5,738 bases of DNA from Bacteroidota bacterium (GTDB taxonomy: Bacteria > Bacteroidota > Bacteroidia > Bacteroidales > VadinHA17): the NCBI GenBank assembly GCA_030613125.1, contig JAUWMO010000230.1:1-5738 (forward strand), read 5' to 3'. The translations under genes and the position numbers were made by a program. Below are positions 1 to 5,738 of this stretch, one piece after another (positions within the stretch are counted from its first letter, which is position 1; every line of letters starts with the position of its first letter). The notes beneath the pieces are model-generated. The model did no database searches. It had not been told where the DNA came from and saw only the letters and a list, made by a program, of their open reading frames with translations.

Positions 1-28
1 AATTATTTTAATGAAGAAAGTTAAACTA

Positions 29-36
29 TACCTTTG
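29..36 (+). promoter_or_regulatory. Candidate Bacteroidota -7 promoter box upstream of the GIN-protein gene
   Basis: The octamer TACCTTTG, followed by T, fits the Bacteroidota housekeeping sigma -7 consensus TAnnTTTG(Y). It lies about 96 bases before the ATG of the DUF2807 gene, which would give a 5' leader of roughly 90 bases. No clear TTTG-like -33 element is seen at the expected distance upstream; the bases there are only AT-rich, and the window begins just before. The consensus is established for the phylum; its use here is inferred from one motif match, so confidence is moderate to low. Confidence 0.4.
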
Positions 37-132
37 TTATGACAGAAAACAAATAATGGTACTGTTCTTTTTATGAAATGCAGCTAAGAATAATATTAAT
101 CGTCTTTAACATAAACCTAATTTAATGTAACT

Positions 133-849
133 ATGAAAACACTAAAGCTTATTTCGTTTATTCTTACAATTGCAGTTACGTCCTGCATATACGGGCAATA
201 TAAACCTAAAGTCTCAGGTTCAGGCAATGTTGTGACCAAAGAGCGTAAAGCCGGTTACTTTAATGCCATAAAGGTAAGTTCCGGAATAGATGTTTATCTG
301 ACACAAGGAAACAAGGAAAGTATTAAAGTGGAGGCTGATGACAATCTTCATGAATATATTAAAACCGAAATAACCGGGAATACTCTGAAGGTTTTCAGTG
401 AAGCAAATATTCGAAAAGCAAAGGCCAAAGTTGTATATGTCACTATGAAAGATGTAGAAAAGATATCTGCATCAAGCGCCGGCGATGTTTATGGTGAAAA
501 TACTATTAAAACCGGGGAACTGGAGCTTTCTGCCAGCAGCGCCGGTGATATAAAATTAAAGATTGAGGTTAAAAAACTGAGTTGTAATATCAGCAGTTCC
601 GGCGATATCAGCCTTGAAGGTACTGCTGATGAACTCGAAGCCGACCTCAGCAGTGCAGGCGACCTGAAAGCTTATGATCTTGAAACACGTATAGCTGATG
701 TTTCAACCTCGAGTGCAGGGGACGCTAAAATAACCGTTACTGAAAAACTCAGGGCCCGTGCCAACAGTGCAGGTGATATCTATTATCAGGGTAATCCAAA
801 GGAAGTTGACGGGCATTCCTCAAGTGCAGGAGGAATTCATAAGAAATAG
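133..849 (+). CDS. Head GIN domain (DUF2807) exported protein with S-S-A-G-D repeat ladder
   Basis: This 238-residue protein belongs to the DUF2807/'head GIN domain' family, sometimes labelled putative auto-transporter adhesin. The family is common in Bacteroidota and its molecular role is unproven. Residues 1-17 form a basic then hydrophobic signal sequence ending in A-V-T-S-C, so Cys18 is a plausible lipidation site; cleavage by signal peptidase I after Y-G-Q (19-22) is the alternative. Residues 42-58 carry the family signature F-N-A-I-K-V-S-S-G-I-D-V-Y-L-T-Q-G. From residue 114 on there are seven repeats centred on S-S-A-G-D, with the glycines at 117, 138, 157, 176, 196, 214 and 233. This 18-21 residue period suits one coil of a right-handed beta-helix. 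The last copy reads S-A-G-G and ends the helix near the C-terminus. The start is the first ATG after A/T-rich DNA with no Shine-Dalgarno sequence, as is usual in this phylum, and it places the signal peptide at the N-terminus. The stop is 17 bases before the ABC permease gene, which suggests co-transcription. Family assignment is strong; function is unknown. Confidence 0.92.
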   Translation: MKTLKLISFILTIAVTSCIYGQYKPKVSGSGNVVTKERKAGYFNAIKVSSGIDVYLTQGNKESIKVEADDNLHEYIKTEITGNTLKVFSEANIRKAKAKVVYVTMKDVEKISASSAGDVYGENTIKTGELELSASSAGDIKLKIEVKKLSCNISSSGDISLEGTADELEADLSSAGDLKAYDLETRIADVSTSSAGDAKITVTEKLRARANSAGDIYYQGNPKEVDGHSSSAGGIHKK

Positions 850-866
850 CACAACAACCAAAAACC

Positions 867-3275
867 ATGTTTAGAAGTTTTTTGAAGATAGCTTTCCGAA
901 ACGTTATCAAACAAACCAGCACTTCTGTTATTAATGTTTTGGGACTTGCTGTTGGAATTGCCTGTAGTATTTTAATTCTTTTATATGTAAGCTACGAACT
1001 CAGTTACGACAAATATTTTCAAAAAGCCGACAGAATTTACAGGGTGGCCGTAAGAGCCTCGATCGGAGACACAAAGATCCATCAAACCTACTCTTCTGCA
1101 ATTACCTTTCTGAAGCTATTGGAAGAATTCCCTGAGATTGAAATGGGGGTAAAATTTCTGAATATTGATCAGGTTCCTGTACATCAGGGTGAAAAAATAT
1201 TATATGAATCAAATTTTTTCGCTGTTGATTCCACTTTTTTTGATGTTTTTTCAATACCTCTGATCCATGGAGACCCGAAAAATGTTTTAGCCCGTCCAAA
1301 TACTATGGTTATTAATCGTAGTACAGCAATAAAATATTTTGGCACTACCGATATTATCGGAGAGGTTTTAAGTGTCGATTTTCAATATGGAATTGGTACT
1401 ATCAACTTTGATATAACCGGCGTTTCAGAAGATATGCCGGCACCTTCCCACTTTCATTACGACCTCCTGGTCTCTTTAACCAGTTTTCCTGACTTAATCA
1501 ACAACACAGGCTGGACAGCCAACAATTTCATTTCTTACCTGGTTCTGAAAGAAGGGACATCCAAAGATGGATTTGAAGAAAAGCTACCCGAATTTACACG
1601 TAAATACATGGGTGGGGATTCATTTGATGAATGGGTAGCCAATGGGAATTTCTGGGAGTATTTTCTACAACCGCTTACTTCAATTCATTTAAATTCAGAC
1701 CTTAATGGAGAATTTGAGTCAAACGGTAACAAAACCTATATATACATATTCTCAGTTCTCTGTGTCATCATCCTGCTGATAGCATGCATTAATTTTATGA
1801 ACCTCTCAACGGCGAAGTCATCTTTACGGGCCAGGGAAGTTGGCTTAAGAAAAGTTGCTGGTTCGCGCCGGTACCGGCTGGTACAACAATTCCTGAGCGA
1901 ATCAGTGGTATTGAGTTTTATCGCACTGGTTTTTGGTCTGATACTGGTTGAAAGTCTGCTACCGCTTTACAGGAATTTTGTTGGACAGCCTCTTGAAATT
2001 CACTATTTCGATAACTTTTTTGTTATACCTTCTCTGATAATCCTTGGGCTGATTGTAGGACTTATTTCAGGCTCCTACCCAGCCTTTTTCCTTTCAGCAT
2101 TTAAACCCGTGATAGTTCTGAAGGGACAATCGGGCAGTAGCCGCAGTGGTAGCTGGCTACGGAATATACTGGTTATAATCCAGTTCTCTATCTCCATCTT
2201 CCTCATTATTGGCACCTTAACCATTTATCGGCAAATGAGGTATTTCCAGAATAAAGAACTTGGATTTGTAAAAGAACAGGTTCTGGTAGTTAAGAATCCC
2301 GGAGCTCTTGGAAATAATACTGAATCTTACAAAGACCTGTTGAATGAGTTTAGTAGTGTAACTTTTGTTTCAGGATCGAACACCTTACCCGGGGAAGGTT
2401 TCAGTAATTGGGGCTTTGGGGCTGAAGGCGTGGAAGAAAATTTCAGTTTAAATACATGTGTGTGTGATTATGATTTTCTGAATACATTAAAAATTAACCT
2501 GAAAGAGGGACGGTTTTTCTCCAGGGATTTTTCGGATTCGGCCTCTGCAGTATTAAATAAGAAAGCTGCCGATTTGCTTGGCTGGGAAGACCCTATCGGA
2601 AAAAAAATCAACAATTGGTCTCAGGAAAGAGGTATATTTACTGTTATCGGAGTGGTTGATGACTACCATTATGAATCATTACACCAGGAAATACGGCCCA
2701 TGGCTTTATTCCTTATAGGAGGTTATTATAAGAGAACCCAAAGTTATATTACGGTGAGGTTCAACACCGAAGATGTTTCAGAAACATTAAAATTTGCAGA
2801 AGACACATGGAACAAAATTGCCCCGGGCAAACCTTTTGAATATTCATTCCTCGACCAGGATTATGAACAACTGTACATGAATGAGAAACAAACACGAAAG
2901 TTGTTTATAGTCTTTTCACTCCTGGCAATCTTTATTGCCTGTTTGGGTTTATATGGACTTGCTTCGTTTGTTGCAGATCAGCGTACAAAGGAGATCGGAA
3001 TCAGAAAGGTTATGGGTGCTCCGGTTTCCAGGATTGTCACTAAACTGAACCTGAATTTTACTATCTGGGTTCTTCTGGCAAACCTGATTGCCTGGCCCGC
3101 TGCCTGGTATTTTATGAAACAATGGTTACAAAACTTCGCATACAGGATTGATTTATCAATCTGGTCGTTTCTTGAGGCATCCGTGATAACCCTGGTAATA
3201 GCCTACGCGGTAATCAGTTTGCAATCTGTAAAAGCAGCCTTGCGAAATCCGGTTGAATCATTACGGTATGAATAA
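867..3275 (+). CDS. ABC transporter permease, FtsX/MacB type, duplicated FtsX domains
   Basis: This 802-residue inner-membrane protein is a MacB-like ABC permease of the long Bacteroidota form. I see eight likely membrane helices in two sets of four: about 21-42, 291-313, 342-366 and 387-408, then 430-452, 679-702, 729-750 and 765-788. Large extracytoplasmic domains of the MacB_PCD type lie between the first two helices of each set (about 43-290 and 453-678). After the second helix of each set is the same cytoplasmic motif, R-E-V-G-L-R-K-V-A-G (323-332) and K-E-I-G-I-R-K-V-M-G (708-717), expected to contact an ATPase. It ends in N-P-V-E-S-L-R-Y-E, typical of these proteins. By family analogy it would work mechanically on an envelope substrate or lipoprotein rather than form a channel; the substrate is unknown. 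No ATPase gene is in the window, so it must use one encoded elsewhere, as many such permeases appear to. It starts at ATG 867, 17 bases after the GIN gene, with A-rich DNA and no Shine-Dalgarno sequence. The frame is intact and the length normal. Confidence 0.93.
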   Translation: MFRSFLKIAFRNVIKQTSTSVINVLGLAVGIACSILILLYVSYELSYDKYFQKADRIYRVAVRASIGDTKIHQTYSSAITFLKLLEEFPEIEMGVKFLNIDQVPVHQGEKILYESNFFAVDSTFFDVFSIPLIHGDPKNVLARPNTMVINRSTAIKYFGTTDIIGEVLSVDFQYGIGTINFDITGVSEDMPAPSHFHYDLLVSLTSFPDLINNTGWTANNFISYLVLKEGTSKDGFEEKLPEFTRKYMGGDSFDEWVANGNFWEYFLQPLTSIHLNSDLNGEFESNGNKTYIYIFSVLCVIILLIACINFMNLSTAKSSLRAREVGLRKVAGSRRYRLVQQFLSESVVLSFIALVFGLILVESLLPLYRNFVGQPLEIHYFDNFFVIPSLIILGLIVGLISGSYPAFFLSAFKPVIVLKGQSGSSRSGSWLRNILVIIQFSISIFLIIGTLTIYRQMRYFQNKELGFVKEQVLVVKNPGALGNNTESYKDLLNEFSSVTFVSGSNTLPGEGFSNWGFGAEGVEENFSLNTCVCDYDFLNTLKINLKEGRFFSRDFSDSASAVLNKKAADLLGWEDPIGKKINNWSQERGIFTVIGVVDDYHYESLHQEIRPMALFLIGGYYKRTQSYITVRFNTEDVSETLKFAEDTWNKIAPGKPFEYSFLDQDYEQLYMNEKQTRKLFIVFSLLAIFIACLGLYGLASFVADQRTKEIGIRKVMGAPVSRIVTKLNLNFTIWVLLANLIAWPAAWYFMKQWLQNFAYRIDLSIWSFLEASVITLVIAYAVISLQSVKAALRNPVESLRYE

Positions 3276-3341
3276 ACCCTAATCTGGATAAACCGGAAAT
3301 TCCAAATATCAAGCATCAAATTGCAAATAAATTAAGGATGA

Positions 3342-4383
3342 TCAGGCAAAAGAGCTTCTGATCAGATCTTCCGGAACATCCCTCAGTCTGGTAATATCTG
3401 ATACTTTATTCCTGATGTCAAATCCCATTATACAATCAACCTGACAGGTAGAACATCCGGAACATGGTGCGTCAGGCACTTTGGCACTTTTTAATGTTTG
3501 CTGTGCATGCGCCAGATTCTTATGCCCGTAGGCATACATATAACTGCGCATGATGGTGGGGATATCCAATCCTTTTGGACATTGAGGAATACATCTTCCG
3601 CATTGCTGACAATAAATGCCTGCTGACATTCCCTCTGAAGGTAATTTCAGGTCGCGTTTTTTCTCATCAGTTAATTCAAAATCCTTCATTAGGTCCAAAT
3701 CCTGGTAAAGCTGGTCGAAACTGGAACAATCAGGAACTGTTGTGTGGATATTTTTATTTTGAAGCACCCATTTCAGGGCTGCTTTGGTATTGATAGGCTG
3801 AGTCCTTTCCCTGTCCCAATAAGCACCTGCCATAGTTTTCATGGCGATGATTCCCAGCCCTTTTCCCGCTGCATATTCTATTGCCTCATTTATTTCTTGA
3901 ATATTGTTCTTCCTGAAATTATAGGCCGTCATCACAACATCATAAATTCCGACATCAGCAGCGGCCCGAATGGCTTCTGGTTCAAAGCTGTGAGTTCCAA
4001 TCCCCAGATATCTTGTTTTTCCCTGTGCTTTAAATTTTTCTAAAGCTTTAATCAGTGGCTCAAAAAAGACAGATTCTCTTCGGGCAGCAAAGCCCAACCG
4101 AAAAACATCAACTCTGATAGTATTCAGAAGTAGCAAAATATTTTACTCCCTTAGCAAAAGCTTCCTTTATCAGGTTTGGATTATCTGTATTGCCGGTTCC
4201 CATACTGACGATGGGCAGTTTGATCCCGGTTTTTCAAAGGGTTCGGTAAACAAAATCCGGTTTTTCAATTTCTTTATTGTTACTTATGAATGATTTTGCA
4301 ATTGAGGGTGTAACTAAACTACTGCCTGTTACGGCAAGTAAACCGTTTCTAAGAAATTTCCGGCGGTTTTGTTTTTTTTCCAT
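3342..4383 (-). pseudogene. Decayed Tat-exported aldo/keto reductase with C-terminal ferredoxin-like cysteine clusters
   Basis: Read on the minus strand from ATG 4383-4381, the first 49 codons begin M-E-K-K-Q-N-R-R-K-F-L-R-N-G, a twin-arginine-type signal, and reach F-V-Y-R-T-L. Codon 50 (4236-4234) is TGA where the family has Gly (R-T-L-G-K-T-G), a one-base change from GGA. The same frame then continues with good family sequence, through I-V-S-M-G-T-G-N to Y-F-A-T-S-E-Y-Y-Q, and meets a second stop at 4110-4108. The rest of the reductase is in another frame, recognisable from V-D-V-F-R-L (about 4112) and open to the TGA at 3344-3342. It includes G-K-T-R-Y-L-G-I-G-T-H-S-F and G-I-I-A-M-K-T-M-A-G-A-Y-W. 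The stretch normally joining Y-Y-G to V-D-I-F, roughly 50-70 residues with the catalytic lysine, is absent, so a deletion not divisible by three has occurred. The tail has two C-x2-C-x2-C-x3-C sets (about 3611-3579 and 3464-3432), likely [4Fe-4S] ligands. A gene caller may report only 4136-3342 from a TTG; that is a fragment. Family assignment is strong; inactivation is well supported unless the assembly is wrong. Confidence 0.88.
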
Positions 4384-4571
4384 GATTTGATTTTTGCAGA
4401 ATAACACAAGTTATAAAACAAATAATTTATACAATTGACAAATTCTTATGTGCTGATTTAATTTTAGCAATTTAAAACCAAAACTTTGAAGAACTAATTT
4501 ACTAATAAGTATTCATAACAAAAAATGTTGCTATTTTTATATTTTAAGAAGTTTAATATTAACGAGTGATT
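4384..4571. other. Divergent AT-rich intergenic region between the broken reductase and ppk2
   Basis: This 188-base spacer should hold the ppk2 promoter reading right and the former reductase promoter reading left. It is very AT-rich, and I found no full TAnnTTTG box on either strand. The nearest plus-strand matches are AAACTTTG at 4481-4488 (first base wrong) and TATATTTT at 4538-4545 (last base wrong). Neither has a convincing -33 partner at normal spacing, so no promoter is assigned. No RNA gene or open reading frame worth reporting is seen. Confidence 0.35.
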
Positions 4572-5426
4572 ATGAGCCGCAATAAAAAGCACCATACGAA
4601 AGAAAGCCACAATAGCATTGAAAATTTATCCGGGAAGATAAATTCATTGTCGAAAAAGTTAACAAAACAGTATTACTTTGATGAACTCGATAAACTGCAT
4701 ATTGAACTTGTTAAAATGCATGATTGGGTAAAAGCCAAAGGTATGAGGGTAGTGGTACTTTTTGAAGGGAGGGATGCAGCAGGTAAGGGAGGTGTAATCA
4801 AGCGGATCAACCAGAGACTTAATCCCCGTGTTTGCAGGGTTGTCGCTCTTGGTATTCCAACTGAACGGGAAAAGACACAGTGGTATTTCCAGCGCTATGC
4901 GAACCATCTTCCTGCTGAGGGTGAAATCGTACTGTTTGACCGTAGCTGGTACAACCGTGCGGGTGTTGAGAGGGTAATGGAATTTTGTACTGAAGATGAG
5001 TACTGGGATTTTCTTAGGTCATGTCCCCGCTTTGAAGAAATGCTGATACATTCAGGCATCATACTTATTAAGTACTGGTTCTCAGTAAGTGACCAGGAAC
5101 AGGAACAGAGATTCCTGGAAAGGATCAACGATCCTCTTAAACGATGGAAGATAAGTGAAATGGACCTTGAAGCAAGGACCAGGTGGATTGAATACTCGAA
5201 AGCCAAAGATGAGATGTTTTCCTATACTGACACAAAAATATCCCCCTGGTACGTAGTAGATGCTGACGATAAAAGAAGGGCCAGGTTAAATTGCATACAT
5301 CACCTGTTGTCAAAAATCCCTTATGAAGAGTTGAAGCATAAAAAGATCCTTCTCCCGCCAATAAATAAGGAAGGATATGTCAGATCTCCTATGTCAGAGC
5401 AAACATTTGTACCTGAAGTCTATTGA
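4572..5426 (+). CDS. ppk2: Polyphosphate kinase 2, class I type (PA0141-like)
   Basis: This 284-residue cytoplasmic enzyme belongs to the PPK2 family, which moves phosphate between polyphosphate and nucleotides; class I members mainly make NTPs from NDPs using polyphosphate. The P-loop kinase core is clear. Walker A is G-R-D-A-A-G-K-G-G (residues 66-74), preceded by V-V-V-L-F-E and followed by V-I-K-R-I. The Walker B region is I-V-L-F-D-R-S-W-Y-N-R (119-129), with Asp123 as the expected metal/catalytic residue. The arginine-rich lid is R-F-L-E-R-I-N-D-P-L-K-R-W-K (180-193). The late motif V-D-A-D-D-K-R-R-A-R-L-N-C-I (229-242) is typical of the single-domain PA0141-like group, and the length is normal. 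The first 30 residues are polar, basic and not conserved. I chose ATG 4572; a GTG two codons earlier (4566) is in frame but less likely, and no strong ribosome binding site separates them. All core motifs are intact, so it should be active. It reads divergently from the broken reductase and appears monocistronic. Class and substrate preference are inferred from motifs. Confidence 0.95.
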   Translation: MSRNKKHHTKESHNSIENLSGKINSLSKKLTKQYYFDELDKLHIELVKMHDWVKAKGMRVVVLFEGRDAAGKGGVIKRINQRLNPRVCRVVALGIPTEREKTQWYFQRYANHLPAEGEIVLFDRSWYNRAGVERVMEFCTEDEYWDFLRSCPRFEEMLIHSGIILIKYWFSVSDQEQEQRFLERINDPLKRWKISEMDLEARTRWIEYSKAKDEMFSYTDTKISPWYVVDADDKRRARLNCIHHLLSKIPYEELKHKKILLPPINKEGYVRSPMSEQTFVPEVY

Positions 5427-5466
5427 ACAGAATTATGATCCTTTACTAACAGGCCTGGCTTTCCTT

Positions 5467-5543
5467 ATTTAGTGTTTGCATGAAAACGCCAATTTCTGCG
5501 TTACAAGCCTTGAACTTGACGTTTTCTTATCCAAACACTGAGT
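5467..5543. repeat. 77-base imperfect palindrome between convergent genes (terminator or REP/MITE-like element)
   Basis: Two arms pair across a 23-base loop (5493-5515). The outer stem joins 5467-5478 to 5532-5543 in 12 pairs, two of them G-T wobbles, with a perfect 8-base core AGTGTTTG/CAAACACT. An asymmetric internal loop follows (3 bases left, 5 right). The inner stem joins GAAAACGCCAA (5482-5492) to TTGACGTTTTC (5516-5526) with one C-A mismatch. It lies wholly in the 146-base gap between the ends of ppk2 and the convergent gene, where a two-way terminator is expected. However, the stem is not GC-rich, the loop is long and only a TTTT at 5543-5546 follows it. A dispersed palindromic repeat is therefore equally plausible. 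The pairing is seen directly; the role is inferred. Confidence 0.7.
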
Positions 5544-5572
5544 TTTCTTGCAGATACTATTTATGAATACCG

Positions 5573-5738
5573 CTATTGAATCCAAACTATTGAAACAGTA
5601 TATATTTCACCCTGGTGATCATCTTCACTTTCCCATACCATTCTCGAAATTGTGAGGGTTGCCAGGGTAGCTTCATCTTCATCTACTGTTCCTTTATCTA
5701 TGATCAAGGTGGTTTCATCAGCTGAAAGTTCCCATGTT
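5573..5738 (-). CDS. C-terminal 54 residues of an unidentified protein, possibly lipocalin-like (5' end outside window)
   Basis: On the minus strand an open frame enters at the right edge and ends at TAG 5575-5573, showing 54 residues. It begins T-W-E-L-S-A-D-E-T-T-L-I-I and ends T-V-S-I-V-W-I-Q. The alternation of hydrophobic and polar residues (for example L-A-T-L-T-I-S-R-M-V-W and E-I-Y-T-V-S-I-V-W) suggests beta strands. The opening W-x-L-S-x-D-x-x-T-L-x-I resembles the last strands of small lipocalin-like lipoproteins common in Bacteroidota, but this is too short to assign a family. It is acidic in the middle (V-D-E-D-E and E-S-E-D-D). It converges on ppk2 with a 146-base gap. Being open to the window edge with plausible composition supports it being real; the identity is a weak guess. 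Confidence 0.6.
   Translation of the reverse strand, partial: TWELSADETTLIIDKGTVDEDEATLATLTISRMVWESEDDHQGEIYTVSIVWIQ

Noticed and set aside
3283..3297. Terminator hairpin TCTGG-ATAAA-CCGGA after the permease gene
   Set aside because: The stem has only five pairs, including a G-T wobble, with no T-run after it; this is within chance expectation.
3575..4043. Plus-strand open frames within the reductase, and minus-strand frames within the permease and ppk2
   Set aside because: They lie opposite well-recognised coding sequence and their translations show no family features.
3342..4136. Minus-strand frame from a TTG at 4136 as an intact shorter aldo/keto reductase
   Set aside because: Its first residues derive from out-of-frame DNA, it lacks the N-terminal strands with the catalytic tyrosine and lysine, and the missing N-terminal homology lies directly upstream in another frame. 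It is a fragment of the pseudogene.
4234..4236. In-frame TGA in the reductase as a possible selenocysteine or recoded codon
   Set aside because: The family has glycine here, the change is one base from GGA, no supporting stem-loop is evident, and the same gene is also broken by a deletion and frameshift further on.
4424..4444. Palindromic operator-like site around CAATTG with AATTT/AAATT arms
   Set aside because: The arms are offset by half a base relative to the centre and the spacer is so AT-rich that such symmetry is expected by chance.
4553..4562. TTAATATTAA before ppk2 resembling TAATATTA at 91-98 before the GIN gene, as a shared operator
   Set aside because: Short pure A/T palindromes are common in AT-rich leaders, and the two copies lie at different distances from their start codons.
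5467..5543. Integron attC site
   Set aside because: The palindrome and its internal loop look superficially similar, but the outer ends do not give the RYYYAAC and GTTRRRY boxes, and there is no integrase or cassette array.

Overview
The window looks like chromosomal DNA from a member of the Bacteroidota, probably in or near the Bacteroidales/Marinilabiliales. The evidence is the gene content (a head-GIN/DUF2807 surface protein, a large FtsX-like ABC permease ending in the usual 'NPVESLRYE' tail, and a Tat-type aldo/keto reductase with a ferredoxin tail), the moderately AT-rich composition, start codons preceded by A-rich DNA rather than Shine-Dalgarno sequences, and a TAnnTTTG promoter box. 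The lineage is inferred from these family traits and not from a search.

Layout. Positions 1-132 are a leader with one good match to the Bacteroidota -7 promoter element. Positions 133-849 (+) encode an exported, probably lipid-anchored DUF2807 protein whose C-terminal half is a ladder of seven S-S-A-G-D repeats. Seventeen bases later, 867-3275 (+) encodes an 802-residue ABC transporter permease with duplicated FtsX domains; the two genes are probably one operon. On the other strand, 4383-3342 is a decayed aldo/keto reductase gene with a Tat signal and two C-terminal four-cysteine clusters. It has an in-frame TGA at codon 50 and, further on, an internal deletion that also shifts the frame. A 188-base AT-rich divergent spacer separates it from 4572-5426 (+), an intact class I-type polyphosphate kinase 2. 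Downstream, a 77-base imperfect palindrome (5467-5543) sits in the gap between ppk2 and the 3' end of a convergent gene (5738-5573, -) that runs off the right edge.

How the parts relate. The GIN protein and the permease are both envelope proteins and may act together, but no ATPase partner is present here. PPK2 links polyphosphate to the nucleotide pool and appears to stand alone as a transcription unit. The broken reductase has probably lost its function. I did not find a defence system, CRISPR array, RNA gene or intact mobile element. The observations most worth a second look are the doubly damaged reductase, the palindrome after ppk2, and the codon pattern within the GIN repeat ladder.
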